This document shows positions 1 to 8,682 of a stretch of 64,000 bases of DNA, one piece after another. Source of the stretch: Gilvimarinus chinensis DSM 19667 (GTDB lineage: Bacteria; Pseudomonadota; Gammaproteobacteria; Pseudomonadales; Cellvibrionaceae); assembly GCF_000377745.1 (NCBI RefSeq), contig NZ_KB898710.1:165059-229058 (forward strand). Direction: 5' to 3'. Position 1 is the stretch's first letter. Each line of letters starts with the position of its first letter. The position numbers and the translations under genes are program-made. The notes under the pieces were generated by a model. That model ran no database searches. It was given only the letters and a program-made list of their open reading frames with translations, and was not told where the DNA came from.

Positions 1-2
1 AT

Positions 3-443
3 TTTGATGAAGATGAAGCCGCTAAAAAGGCTTTTGCTCTGGTCAAGTTTAACGAATACATCGGCGTTGAAGGTGCCTACATTGATTTTGATGAGGCCAG
101 TAACGACGTTGTCACTTTTGACCCGTCGGGTGCCTCTCTGGCGCTGATTTTAGAAGCGCCTATTACCAAGGTTTTTTCTCTCTACGCGAAAGGCGGTCAG
201 CTTTGGTGGGATAGCGACACGCGCTTAAATACAGATGTGGCTAACCTGGAAGAGGAATTTGACGGCGATGATACCTTCTGGGGTGTGGGTACAAAATTTC
301 AGCTGGCCGAACACCTAGACCTGCGGGTTGAGTATGAACGTTTTAATTTTGATATCGAACGAGACGAAGTCAATGTGCTGCAAAGTGAACCGCTGAATAT
401 GGATGTGGATTACGCCAGCGTCAACTTACAGTACACATTCTAA
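3..443 (+). CDS. outer-membrane beta-barrel protein, C-terminal part
   Basis: The reading frame is open from the left edge, so the gene starts outside the window. About 146 residues are visible. They alternate hydrophobic and polar positions in short strands, such as FSLYAKGGQLWW, FWGVGTKFQLAEHLDLRVEYERF and ASVNLQYTF, and the protein ends in phenylalanine. A terminal aromatic residue after an amphipathic strand is the usual signal for insertion by the BAM complex. The strand pattern suggests a small OmpA/OmpW-like barrel with acidic surface loops. No function beyond outer-membrane location can be read. The next gene, encoding a secreted protein, follows after 78 bases and may or may not share its transcript. 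Confidence 0.75.
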   Translation, partial: FDEDEAAKKAFALVKFNEYIGVEGAYIDFDEASNDVVTFDPSGASLALILEAPITKVFSLYAKGGQLWWDSDTRLNTDVANLEEEFDGDDTFWGVGTKFQLAEHLDLRVEYERFNFDIERDEVNVLQSEPLNMDVDYASVNLQYTF

Positions 444-521
444 TACCACGGACTTGGGGGTAAATTCAGGGCGCTTAGATTTTCCTGAGCGCTTAAATTA
501 CCAAACCATTGAGGTGATTTT

Positions 522-1310
522 ATGAGTACTTTACGTAAATCTCTGTATACAAAATCGGCTGTTATTGCTCTTGCAGGCGGTTTGCTAGCTTCTCCAACTG
601 TGTTGGCGGACGAAATGAAAGAGGCAGGCGAGCGAAGCGTATACCAGTCGTCGGTTAATTTAAAATCTTTCTCCCAATTGGATCAAGACACAAGCGGGAA
701 GATTGAGTATCCCGAGTTGTCAAAAACCTATGAGAAGGATTTGCAGCAGCGCGACTGGAATAAAGACAAAGTGATGGATCGCTTTGACGATAACGCCGAC
801 GACGCATTAAACAGTGAAGAATATGCCGTTTTTGCACGGGAATTACTGCGAAGCGATAGGTTGTCTGAATCCGAGCAGCACACTGGTGGCCAAGCGCACT
901 CACTGGCCAGTCATCCGCAGGGTTCCGGCATGAATGCTGAAATGGACGGTGAAGGGCAAGGCGTTGCGCAGTACAACACCAACGAAAGCCCGAAATCTGT
1001 ACCAAGCGATGGTCCTTCGTTAGCATCCGCCCCAGCGACTCAGGCCAAAAACCTGGAGGGGCGCGATGTGGTGAACCGCGAGGGTAAAACCCTTGGTGAG
1101 ATTGAAAAGGTGATAGTGAAAGACAATCGCGTGACCGATCTTGTGATCAGCGTCGGCGGTTTTATTGGCATTGGCGACAAGGACGTGTTGGTGGACGCCC
1201 GTCAATTGAAGGCCGAAGGTAATCAGATTGTGTGGGATACGCCGATGAGCGAAGACCAGCTGGATAATTTACCCGAGTATCGTGCAGAGCAATACTCTGT
1301 GAACTATTAA
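522..1310 (+). CDS. secreted EF-hand / PRC-barrel protein
   Basis: The 262-residue product starts with a Sec signal peptide (basic start, hydrophobic residues 13-25, probable cleavage after Ala29), so it is periplasmic or secreted. Residues 54-65 form a canonical EF-hand loop (D-x-D-x-S-G-x-I-x-x-x-E). Loops at 78-89 and 89-100 also have acidic residues at the calcium positions. A Ser/Gly/Gln-rich linker follows (about 112-175). The C-terminal 85 residues look like a PRC-barrel, with the pattern GRDVVNREGKTLGEIEKVIV and a GGFIGIGDKDVLV strand pair. PRC-barrels occur in RimM, in photosynthetic reaction centre subunit H and in stress-related secreted proteins. Calcium binding is likely from the loops; the cellular role is unknown. 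The ATG is preceded by GAGGTG. Confidence 0.8.
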   Translation: MSTLRKSLYTKSAVIALAGGLLASPTVLADEMKEAGERSVYQSSVNLKSFSQLDQDTSGKIEYPELSKTYEKDLQQRDWNKDKVMDRFDDNADDALNSEEYAVFARELLRSDRLSESEQHTGGQAHSLASHPQGSGMNAEMDGEGQGVAQYNTNESPKSVPSDGPSLASAPATQAKNLEGRDVVNREGKTLGEIEKVIVKDNRVTDLVISVGGFIGIGDKDVLVDARQLKAEGNQIVWDTPMSEDQLDNLPEYRAEQYSVNY

Positions 1311-1332
1311 TTTTTGTGGTTGTTCGCAATAT

Positions 1333-1369
1333 AAACCTGCCTTCAGGTTACCCGAAGGCAGGTTTTTTT
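1333..1369 (+). terminator. rho-independent terminator after the EF-hand/PRC gene
   Basis: The arms 1333-1344 and 1354-1365 are complementary: a CCTGCCTTC / GAAGGCAGG core with flanking A/T pairs. A run of seven T follows. The hairpin ends 30 bases before the stop of the convergent phosphatase gene. The A-run on its left side could let it also work in the other direction. Confidence 0.85.
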
Positions 1370-1398
1370 ATTTAAAGCCATTATTGGTTTAACAAGTG

Positions 1399-3264
1399 TT
1401 AATAAAAATCCTGCTGCGAATTTTGATGGATAACGCTGGCTTTAATATCATCGCAGTCGTTATGCAGTTCGACCAAACCGATGCCGCACTGATTGAGTAA
1501 ACGATCGTGCTTTTGTCCGCATACGTGCCGCTGTCGTATTCGCATGCGTCGTCGCTTGGTGAACATGTTCAATGGCGATCGACTGGCGTAAAGCCATCGG
1601 TTGAGTCTGTCGAACCATTTCAGGAGTGTGTCTGGAAAAGTGTTTTTTAAACCGCTGGCGGTAATTTGGGTAATCTCAGGGCTGCACTTACGCCGACGTA
1701 TGGTGACATCGTAAACAAATGAGTAATGCACATCACCGGATAAAATAATAAAGTGAGGTGGCGTTTTATGGTGAGAGAAAATGTTCAGCATCACGTTGGC
1801 CGCGCCCGGGTGAGCCATCCAGTTTTCCGCATCCACCATCAGGGCCTTTCCAAAAAAAGTAAATATTCTCTGAACCACTTCAATCAGTTTGACCCCGAAG
1901 ACTGGACTTGGCGATACCATGATCACGCTTTTATGGCCAATCAGCTTTTGTTGCATATCCGTCAGCGCTTCCCAATCCATGAGCCCGGAAGGCCGATTGG
2001 CATTGGATTCTGATCGCCAGCGTCGGGTACGGGTATCCAGCACCAGGATCGGCGGCTGGGTGTCGAGTTCGTAATGCCACTGTTCCCAATTCAGTAAAGT
2101 GTCGACCAGTTGATCCTGGTGGTTTAGTGTTTGCCCGGCGAATACAGAATCCAGCTTTGCCATTAAGGGGGTAAAGGTTTCCGGGTTATTGCCCCATCCC
2201 TGACACAACCAATAGGCGATAAGGGCATTGCCGATAATACGACGTGAAAATGGATGGCCGTAGGCGGTCTCTTCCCAGCCGCGCGTAAGGTTCCAGTCAT
2301 CGGTGACGTCGTGATCATCAAAGATCATATACGTCGGTACATGAGCCAGCAGTCTTTGCACTTTATCCAAACCTGCCGCGAAGTCATTGATGGCCTTGAG
2401 CTCTTCAAAATACTGCTCGTGGTATTGCGTTTTTACGCCCGCCGGTGGCGTTTTCAGGTTCACCAGATCCCAGCACAGCGGAGACCAGGTAAGTATGTAC
2501 ATGGCCAGCATTTCACTGAGGGAAATTAAATGATTATGCGCTCCGACAGAGGTGAAAATTGGCTTTTCGGCGCCGCCGAAAAAAAGCTCCAGCAGGTCGC
2601 GGTTCCCTTTATTGCGTGGGAGTAATTGATCGCGCTGGTAGTAGTTATTATCGCAGCGAAACAGCGCTTGGGTATCGTCAACAGTGGCACCACTGAAATG
2701 TTCACCGGCAAGGCCCAGTTTCTCGATTAGCTGATGAATGGCACTAAGCATCGGCCCTGCCACATCGTCTGCGTAAACTTGGTCGCCGGTCATTAACAGT
2801 AAAGCGGGCGTTTGTTCACTATCGTGCCGTGTTTGCGCCATGAAGGTATCGGCAGCGCACAAACCATCCTCTCCTAGGTGATGGGGCTTGCGGCAGGAGC
2901 CATGCAATAATCGCTTGAGGGTCGGCTGGATAATAAAACTGGGATGAGTCTCGTCGTTGTAACACAAGTGAGGAAGGCGGTCTCGCAACAGGGTTTGTTG
3001 CTCGCCGTTAAATATTATTTCGTAGCCGATAGCCGCACCCTCGGGCAGTGGTGTCGACAGGTCCAGCTGCAGCAGTTGCATATAGCAGTGAGTGCCCAGC
3101 GCGACCTGTTGTTGCTTGGGGGTATAGGTTTGCAGCTCGTCATCTGGGAGGTGCAGTTGCAATTCTATACTGCAGCGGCAACTGGTACACAGCCACAAGG
3201 TGATCGTTGTGGCGGTGGTATGGCGCAGTAGGGGGCCTGCGAGAATCAGCGGCAGATCTGTCAT
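1399..3264 (-). CDS. PhoD-like metallophosphatase
   Basis: A 621-residue protein of the PhoD/metallophosphatase superfamily. Visible motifs in order are GSCRKP (122-127), TGDQVYADD (159-167), FDDHDVTDDWN (315-325) and LSGDVHYSF (508-516). These supply the Asp, His and Asn metal ligands of the family. Members hydrolyse phosphomonoesters or phosphodiesters, and classical PhoD is exported by Tat. This protein has neither a twin-arginine signal nor an obvious Sec signal: it begins directly with a beta-rich N-terminal domain. It is therefore probably cytoplasmic, and its substrate cannot be named. It is a single gene with its own upstream region, divergent from the acetyltransferase gene. I saw no convincing Pho box between the two. 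Confidence 0.85.
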   Translation of the reverse strand: MTDLPLILAGPLLRHTTATTITLWLCTSCRCSIELQLHLPDDELQTYTPKQQQVALGTHCYMQLLQLDLSTPLPEGAAIGYEIIFNGEQQTLLRDRLPHLCYNDETHPSFIIQPTLKRLLHGSCRKPHHLGEDGLCAADTFMAQTRHDSEQTPALLLMTGDQVYADDVAGPMLSAIHQLIEKLGLAGEHFSGATVDDTQALFRCDNNYYQRDQLLPRNKGNRDLLELFFGGAEKPIFTSVGAHNHLISLSEMLAMYILTWSPLCWDLVNLKTPPAGVKTQYHEQYFEELKAINDFAAGLDKVQRLLAHVPTYMIFDDHDVTDDWNLTRGWEETAYGHPFSRRIIGNALIAYWLCQGWGNNPETFTPLMAKLDSVFAGQTLNHQDQLVDTLLNWEQWHYELDTQPPILVLDTRTRRWRSESNANRPSGLMDWEALTDMQQKLIGHKSVIMVSPSPVFGVKLIEVVQRIFTFFGKALMVDAENWMAHPGAANVMLNIFSHHKTPPHFIILSGDVHYSFVYDVTIRRRKCSPEITQITASGLKNTFPDTLLKWFDRLNRWLYASRSPLNMFTKRRRMRIRQRHVCGQKHDRLLNQCGIGLVELHNDCDDIKASVIHQNSQQDFY

Positions 3265-3446
3265 AGCGGGGTAAGTCCGTTACAGCATGGTTAAGGTGTT
3301 GCCTGAGGGTGTTCAGTATGCAGCTCAGTGCGTAGCTTATAGAGAATGTATCAGTGGTTTTAACACATTCAGTGGATGGTAACGAAATTAAATCTATGAT
3401 GAGTTGCCACTATCCAACGACTGCACACAAGTTCTAAAATTGGCTC

Positions 3447-6131
3447 ATGAGTCTTAAACATATCGACAAATTATTACATCCTGCATCGGTAGCTGTTATC
3501 GGCGCCTCTAACCGAGCCAATCGGCCCGGTAACGCTGTTATGCGCAATTTATTGCAGGCAAATTTTGCCGGGCCCATCATGCCGGTTAACCCAAAGTACT
3601 CGGCCATAAACGGTGTGCTCGCCTACGGCTCGATCAACGAGCTGCCCGTGGTGCCAGATTTGGCGATTATCTGTACCCGCGGTGATCGCGTACCGGACAT
3701 CATCGAGCAGTTGGGCGAGTTTGGTTGCCGCAATGCCATCGTGATTGCGGCGGGGCTTGCACAGCTTCAGGTGGATGGTGGGAGCGTGCAAGAGGCTATG
3801 CTCGCCGCAGCGCGGCGCTGGCAGATGCGTATTCTCGGCCCCAACAGCCTTGGGCTTATGGTGCCGGGGTTGGGGTTAAATGCCAGCTACGCCCATACCG
3901 CTGCCTTACCCGGCAAGCTTGCCTTTGTCAGTCAGTCGTCTGCAGTGTGCACCACTATTCTGGATTGGGCTGAAAAGCGCGGTATTGGCTTTTCCCATTT
4001 TATTGCGCTGGGTGATGGCGCCGATGTGGATTATGACGAGCTGTTGGATTATTTGGGGCGCGACGCCAAAACCAATGCCATTTTGTTGTACGTAGAGTCT
4101 ATTCGCAGCGGCCGTTTGTTTATGTCCGCCGCGCGGGCCACCTCGGTATATAAGCCGGTTCTGGTCATTAAAACTGGCCATACCCTGCAAAGCCTTGAGG
4201 CCGCGGCCACCGTTGCTGCAGATCAAATCGGCGCCGACAGTGTGTACGACGCCGCCTTCCGCCGCGCGGGGATGTTGCGGGTGGGAGAGTTACGCGAGCT
4301 GTTCGCCGCCGTAGAAACTCTCGCCCATGGTAAGCCCATTCACGGTGAAAGACTTGCCGTACTTACCAATGGCATAGGCCCGGCGCTGATGGCGGTGGAT
4401 ACGCTCATCAACAATGGCGGCCGACTGGAAACCCTTAGCGAACAAACCCTGCAGCGATTGCGCGATGTGGTGCCGGTAGGTGGGCACAGCGGCAACCCGG
4501 TAAACTTGTTGGGCGATGCTTCGCCAGAGCTGTATCAACGGGCGTTAGACATCCTTTTAGACGCGCCAGAGGTTGATAATTTACTGGTATTACACGGCCC
4601 CTCGGCGCTGGTGTCCGGAGAAACCTACGCGGCCAAAGTGATTCAAACCATCAAGCGAAAACCGGGGCGCATCCCCAATGTGCTGGTTGCGTGGATGGGC
4701 GAGGGGGCTTCGGTGGCGGCGCGGCAAAAATTCTCGCGCGCGGGGGTTGCATCGTTTCGTACACCCGAAGGGGCTGTGGGCGCGTTTATGCATATGGTTC
4801 AATACCGCCGCAACCAAAAACTGTTACTGGAAACACCCGAGTCGGTACCTGCCGGCATCCCTCACGATATTCTCAGTGCTCGCAAAGTGGTTAATCTGGC
4901 CCATAGCCGGGGTGACAATCAGTTAACCACCGAAGATATTGTGCCGCTTTTGCAGGCGTACGGTATTAAAACCTTGCCCACCTCTACCGCACTGACTCCT
5001 GGTGAAGCGGCGCTGCAGGCCTCAAGCATCGGCTTTCCGGTAGCGCTTAAAATTGTCTCGCAGGATATTTTGCATAAATCGGAAGTGGGTGGCGTGGTTC
5101 TCAATTTACACGCCGCGCAAGAGGTGCACCAAACCGCCGAGAACATGTTAAAGCGCGTGGCCACCACTTATCCCAACGCCCGCGTCGAAGGCTTCACCTT
5201 ACAGCAAATGGCCCGGCGCGCCGGTGCGTACGAGCTGCGCATTGCCGTAAAAAATGATCCGGTATTTGGCCCGGTTATTTTGTTAGGCGAGGGCGGCACC
5301 GAGCTGGATACGGATCGCCATACCGTCGTCGCTCTGCCGCCATTAAATATGGCGCTGGCCCGGTACTTGGTTATTCAGGCGCTGGCTGAAGGTAAAATCC
5401 GCGACCGCAACTTGCAGCAGCCGCTGAATCGTCACGCGCTTGAAGTACTGCTGACACAAGTAAACCAAATTGTTATTGACCACCCGGAAATTCAAGAGCT
5501 GGATATTAACCCCGTGCTGGCCTCCGGCGCCGAGCTGACGGTGCTGGATATCAGCGTTAAGCTTGGCGACCCCAATGCACGACAGCTCGCCATCCGTCCT
5601 TACCCCAAGGAGCTGGAAGAAAACATTCGCTTGAACAATGGCCGCGATGTCATTTTGCGGCCTATTCGCCCCGAAGATGAGGCAACTCATAAAGAGTTTG
5701 ATCGGCGCCTACTGGGGGTCGATCGCTATAACCGTTACTTTTCTGAAATGCCAAGCCTGGGGCACGAGCAGTTAGCACGGCAAACACAAATTGATTACGA
5801 CCGTGAAATGGCGTTTATTGCCAGTGCTGTATGTGACGATGGACGCGAAGAAACACTGGGCGTTGTACGCGCCTTAATGGATCCGGAAAACACCGAGGGC
5901 GAATTTGCCGTTGTGGTGCGCGCCGATATGAAAGGCCAGGGCCTGGGCAAGCGTCTGCTAAAAAAAATGCTCGACTACTGTCGTGATAGCGGTATTGACT
6001 ATTTAACGGGCGAAACCATGCTGCAAAATCACGGTATGGCAGGATTGGCCCGCTCTTTGGGTTTTGTGGTAAAGCGCGATATGGACGAGGGCGTTATTAC
6101 CATGCGGTTTGATTTTAAACCGTTACAATAA
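3447..6131 (+). CDS. patZ: Pat-type protein lysine acetyltransferase (NDP-forming acyl-CoA synthetase fold plus GNAT)
   Basis: The 894 residues combine a CoA-binding domain (1-130, with VAVIGASNRANRPG), ligase-CoA domains (about 150-460), an ATP-grasp region (about 490-700) and a C-terminal GNAT domain (about 705-890, with GQGLGKRLLKKML as the acetyl-CoA loop). This is the order found in Pat/YfiQ, which acetylates and inactivates acetyl-CoA synthetase and many other lysines. The catalytic histidine segment of true ADP-forming synthetases (a SHTGAL-like loop, expected near 252-262) reads AAATVAADQIG. The synthetase half is therefore probably regulatory rather than catalytic, as known for Pat. 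It is transcribed alone. I recognise the family with confidence; substrates here are inferred. Confidence 0.88.
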   Translation: MSLKHIDKLLHPASVAVIGASNRANRPGNAVMRNLLQANFAGPIMPVNPKYSAINGVLAYGSINELPVVPDLAIICTRGDRVPDIIEQLGEFGCRNAIVIAAGLAQLQVDGGSVQEAMLAAARRWQMRILGPNSLGLMVPGLGLNASYAHTAALPGKLAFVSQSSAVCTTILDWAEKRGIGFSHFIALGDGADVDYDELLDYLGRDAKTNAILLYVESIRSGRLFMSAARATSVYKPVLVIKTGHTLQSLEAAATVAADQIGADSVYDAAFRRAGMLRVGELRELFAAVETLAHGKPIHGERLAVLTNGIGPALMAVDTLINNGGRLETLSEQTLQRLRDVVPVGGHSGNPVNLLGDASPELYQRALDILLDAPEVDNLLVLHGPSALVSGETYAAKVIQTIKRKPGRIPNVLVAWMGEGASVAARQKFSRAGVASFRTPEGAVGAFMHMVQYRRNQKLLLETPESVPAGIPHDILSARKVVNLAHSRGDNQLTTEDIVPLLQAYGIKTLPTSTALTPGEAALQASSIGFPVALKIVSQDILHKSEVGGVVLNLHAAQEVHQTAENMLKRVATTYPNARVEGFTLQQMARRAGAYELRIAVKNDPVFGPVILLGEGGTELDTDRHTVVALPPLNMALARYLVIQALAEGKIRDRNLQQPLNRHALEVLLTQVNQIVIDHPEIQELDINPVLASGAELTVLDISVKLGDPNARQLAIRPYPKELEENIRLNNGRDVILRPIRPEDEATHKEFDRRLLGVDRYNRYFSEMPSLGHEQLARQTQIDYDREMAFIASAVCDDGREETLGVVRALMDPENTEGEFAVVVRADMKGQGLGKRLLKKMLDYCRDSGIDYLTGETMLQNHGMAGLARSLGFVVKRDMDEGVITMRFDFKPLQ

Positions 6132-6198
6132 CCATTGTATCTGCTTGGTAGTTTTTCAGTTGTTTATAGAAAACTATTGAAAGAAAGATTAACTTCCT

Positions 6199-6681
6199 AT
6201 GAAAGTACCTGATAGCGTTGTGCCCCTTCTACAAAAAGTAACCTCCCAGCGGGCATGTGAAATTGAGTTTTGGCGGTATTTAAAGGAAGAGGACTTTCTC
6301 GATTCCCTTTTTCAGTTATCTGATGAACTAATGCTATCGGAAATAGAAGAGAGTTCTCTTCCAGAAGGTTATTTTCTTGTGGCATACATATTTAATTGGG
6401 AGACCAACTGTCAATTCAGTGATTGGTATGCGATTGAAAATAAGCGTGATGAAATGGAAAAAATCATCTTATGCTATCGAGAAGTTGGATTATACTCCGA
6501 GGCCGCTGCCTTAACGAAAGCGGTTAAGGCTTGGGAGGTAAGTCAGCGAGACGAGGCGGCAGTGAGTCTTGCGTACAAGTCTGTATCAAATAAATACAGT
6601 GATGAAGACGTACGGTTCGAGTATTTAGCAGACTTCTTTTCTCGGTATTCCGATTCCTGCTTTTACGAGCACTCCTGCTGA
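6199..6681 (+). CDS. hypothetical protein, possibly DUF4375-like
   Basis: A 160-residue soluble, acidic protein with no signal peptide or membrane segment. The middle (EGYFLVAYIFNWETNCQFSDW) and the later acidic helix-rich part recall the DUF4375/DMP19 family, whose members often sit near toxin or accessory genes. This match is by eye and weak. The gene is visibly A+T-richer than both neighbours, and its codon use leans to A/T in third positions, which suggests separate origin. The start has no strong Shine-Dalgarno sequence, only an A/G-rich GAAAGAAAG. It lies between patZ and the convergent opgH and has no recognisable partner. Function is unknown. Confidence 0.6.
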   Translation: MKVPDSVVPLLQKVTSQRACEIEFWRYLKEEDFLDSLFQLSDELMLSEIEESSLPEGYFLVAYIFNWETNCQFSDWYAIENKRDEMEKIILCYREVGLYSEAAALTKAVKAWEVSQRDEAAVSLAYKSVSNKYSDEDVRFEYLADFFSRYSDSCFYEHSC

Positions 6682-6735
6682 ACCAAGGTAAATGCAGCTG
6701 AAGTGCTCGCTGGTGATATTTTGTATCGCTTTAGC

Positions 6736-8682
6736 TTAGAAGCTCTGAATCGGCATATCCCGCCACCTTGATGCTGGCACCGCAGGCTCCGGGCAATCCG
6801 GATAATCACCACGGTCTTCGTGCAACAGCGTTGCTACCTCGGTAAGCACAGCCGGTTCGTGGGTTTCTGGCGGTGTGATAAAAATCCCTTTAGTTCGCAG
6901 CCATTGGCCAAGAGATAAGCTGCTGCTGTAGCGCACGATAGGCGCGGCCAGTACCAGGCCGGCCAGCACCGGGGTCATCCACCAGAAGAACACGGGGGTG
7001 AGTACGTAGGTGACGGCGCCCCAGGCGATCGCCACCAGGGTGGCGGGCAGGGTATGAGCAAAGGCTTCGCGCCACGGTACCATACGCCCTTCACGTGCCT
7101 GAGCGTTCCAGCTGACTTTGTGGCCCACCAGTACCGAGATCACAAAGTAGGCATGAAACACCATCATCAATGGTGCAATTAAAATGGCAAAAGCGGTTTC
7201 GACCACCGCACCAATCATCAGTTTAAAGGCTCCGCCAAATTCTCCGCGCCGATGTAGTAAAGCGATAATTACGCCGAACACCTTGGGCAAAATAAGCAGC
7301 GCCACGGTTAAGCTGAGCAGGGAAAAAATTAACCCGGTTTTAGCGATGGGCCAGTTGGGGAATAATTGAAAACCGGAGGTAAAAAATTCGTTGCTGGTGG
7401 TGGCACGCACGACCGCATCGATACTGCTGAGCGCGAGCATACTAAGCCACAGTAATGACGACACGTAGGCGACGGCACCTTGAAAAAAGTGTAAGCGACT
7501 TAACCCATGCAGGCCTTTGCCACGGATAATCCCCATGTGTTGAATATTGCCCTGCACCCAGCGTCGGTCGCGGGTAGCGTAATCGAGCATATTGCTGGGC
7601 ACTTCTTCGTAGCTGCCGCGCAAGTCGGCCAGCAGTATCACATCCCAGCCTGCGCGCCGCAGCATGGCAGCTTCCACAAAGTCGTGGCTGAGAATTTCAC
7701 CGCTAAACGGGCCGCGGCCTTTCAGCTCTGGCAGGCCACAGTGCTGCATAAATGGCTCGATACGAATAATAGCGTTGTGGCCCCAGTAGTTGGCCGTGTC
7801 GGTTTGCCAAAAGGCGAGGCCGGTAGCGAGCATCGGGCTGTAAAGATCGGCGGCAAACTGCAAAAAGCGACCGAACATGGTGTGCTGGCGTACCGGTACT
7901 GGAACGGTTTGCACCAGGGCGGTTTTGGGGTTTTGCTCCATGGCGTGCACCAGCGATAGCATGCACTCGCCACTCATGACGCTGTCGGCATCCAGCACAA
8001 TCATCGATTCGTACTTGTCGCCCCAACGACAGCAAAAGTCGCTGACGTTACCGACCTTGCGCCCAGTGTTCTTAACTCGACGCCGATAAAAAACTTTTTC
8101 CGCAAGCGGGCCCAAGCGTTCACACAAGCGCTGCCAGGCACCGGCTTCGGCGCGCGCGATTTCGGGATTTTGTGTATCGCTGATAAGGTAAAAGTCGAAG
8201 GCGTCCAATTGGCCGGTTTTTTCCAGGGAGCGCAGACTTGCCTCAAAGCCCGCAATAACGCGAACCGTGTCTTCGTTGTACACCGGCATGACAACAGCGG
8301 TGCGAGTGCTGACTTTCGGGTACGGGTCGGGTATCGATGTTTGTCGCTTTAACGTAAGGGGGTCCAGCTGAAACAGCTGTAATACAAAGCCGATAGCGCC
8401 GCTAGTAAAGGCGAATACGATCCAGAGAAACGTAATGGCGAATAAGCCTAACAAACTTATTTCAAGCCAGGTAATGTCGTTGGGGCGCAGAATTTCAAAC
8501 ATCATGCCCACGCCTAGCGCTCCTAGCACCAGTACCATGGTGAAGAAAAGCACCCGGCGTGCGGTTATGCCCGGCATAGCGATGGTATTTTCCGTCAGAT
8601 GCTCTGCGTCGCTTGCGGGGTTTTGCTCGTCGGTTGATGGTTGCGACGACATTTTACTGTACAGCGTCGGGGTACCAGACAT
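6736..8682 (-). CDS. opgH: glucans biosynthesis glucosyltransferase H
   Basis: OpgH (MdoH) is the inner-membrane GT2 enzyme that polymerises the beta-1,2-glucose backbone of osmoregulated periplasmic glucans from UDP-glucose. The 648 residues show two N-terminal membrane segments (about 42-62 and 76-100), the GT2 start VVMPVYNED (130-138), the DADS metal motif (231-234), HDFVEAAMLRRAGWD (333-347) and RDRRWVQGN (371-379, the QxxRW-like acceptor motif). Further membrane helices fill the C-terminal half. The start chosen here has GGAG five bases upstream and overlaps the end of opgG by 29 bases. An internal ATG at 8652 would remove the overlap but lacks a ribosome site. Translation is probably coupled to opgG. 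Confidence 0.93.
   Translation of the reverse strand: MSGTPTLYSKMSSQPSTDEQNPASDAEHLTENTIAMPGITARRVLFFTMVLVLGALGVGMMFEILRPNDITWLEISLLGLFAITFLWIVFAFTSGAIGFVLQLFQLDPLTLKRQTSIPDPYPKVSTRTAVVMPVYNEDTVRVIAGFEASLRSLEKTGQLDAFDFYLISDTQNPEIARAEAGAWQRLCERLGPLAEKVFYRRRVKNTGRKVGNVSDFCCRWGDKYESMIVLDADSVMSGECMLSLVHAMEQNPKTALVQTVPVPVRQHTMFGRFLQFAADLYSPMLATGLAFWQTDTANYWGHNAIIRIEPFMQHCGLPELKGRGPFSGEILSHDFVEAAMLRRAGWDVILLADLRGSYEEVPSNMLDYATRDRRWVQGNIQHMGIIRGKGLHGLSRLHFFQGAVAYVSSLLWLSMLALSSIDAVVRATTSNEFFTSGFQLFPNWPIAKTGLIFSLLSLTVALLILPKVFGVIIALLHRRGEFGGAFKLMIGAVVETAFAILIAPLMMVFHAYFVISVLVGHKVSWNAQAREGRMVPWREAFAHTLPATLVAIAWGAVTYVLTPVFFWWMTPVLAGLVLAAPIVRYSSSLSLGQWLRTKGIFITPPETHEPAVLTEVATLLHEDRGDYPDCPEPAVPASRWRDMPIQSF

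Noticed and set aside
655-1026. Antisense frame within the EF-hand/PRC gene
   Set aside because: It is the complement of a clear gene with a signal peptide and domains, and its own residues look random.
3265-3446. Pho box for the PhoD-like gene
   Set aside because: No pair of CTGTCAT-like units with the correct period is visible in this gap.
3447-6131. Annotation of the acetyltransferase as an ADP-forming acetyl-CoA synthetase
   Set aside because: The catalytic histidine loop is missing and a C-terminal GNAT domain is present, which is the Pat arrangement.
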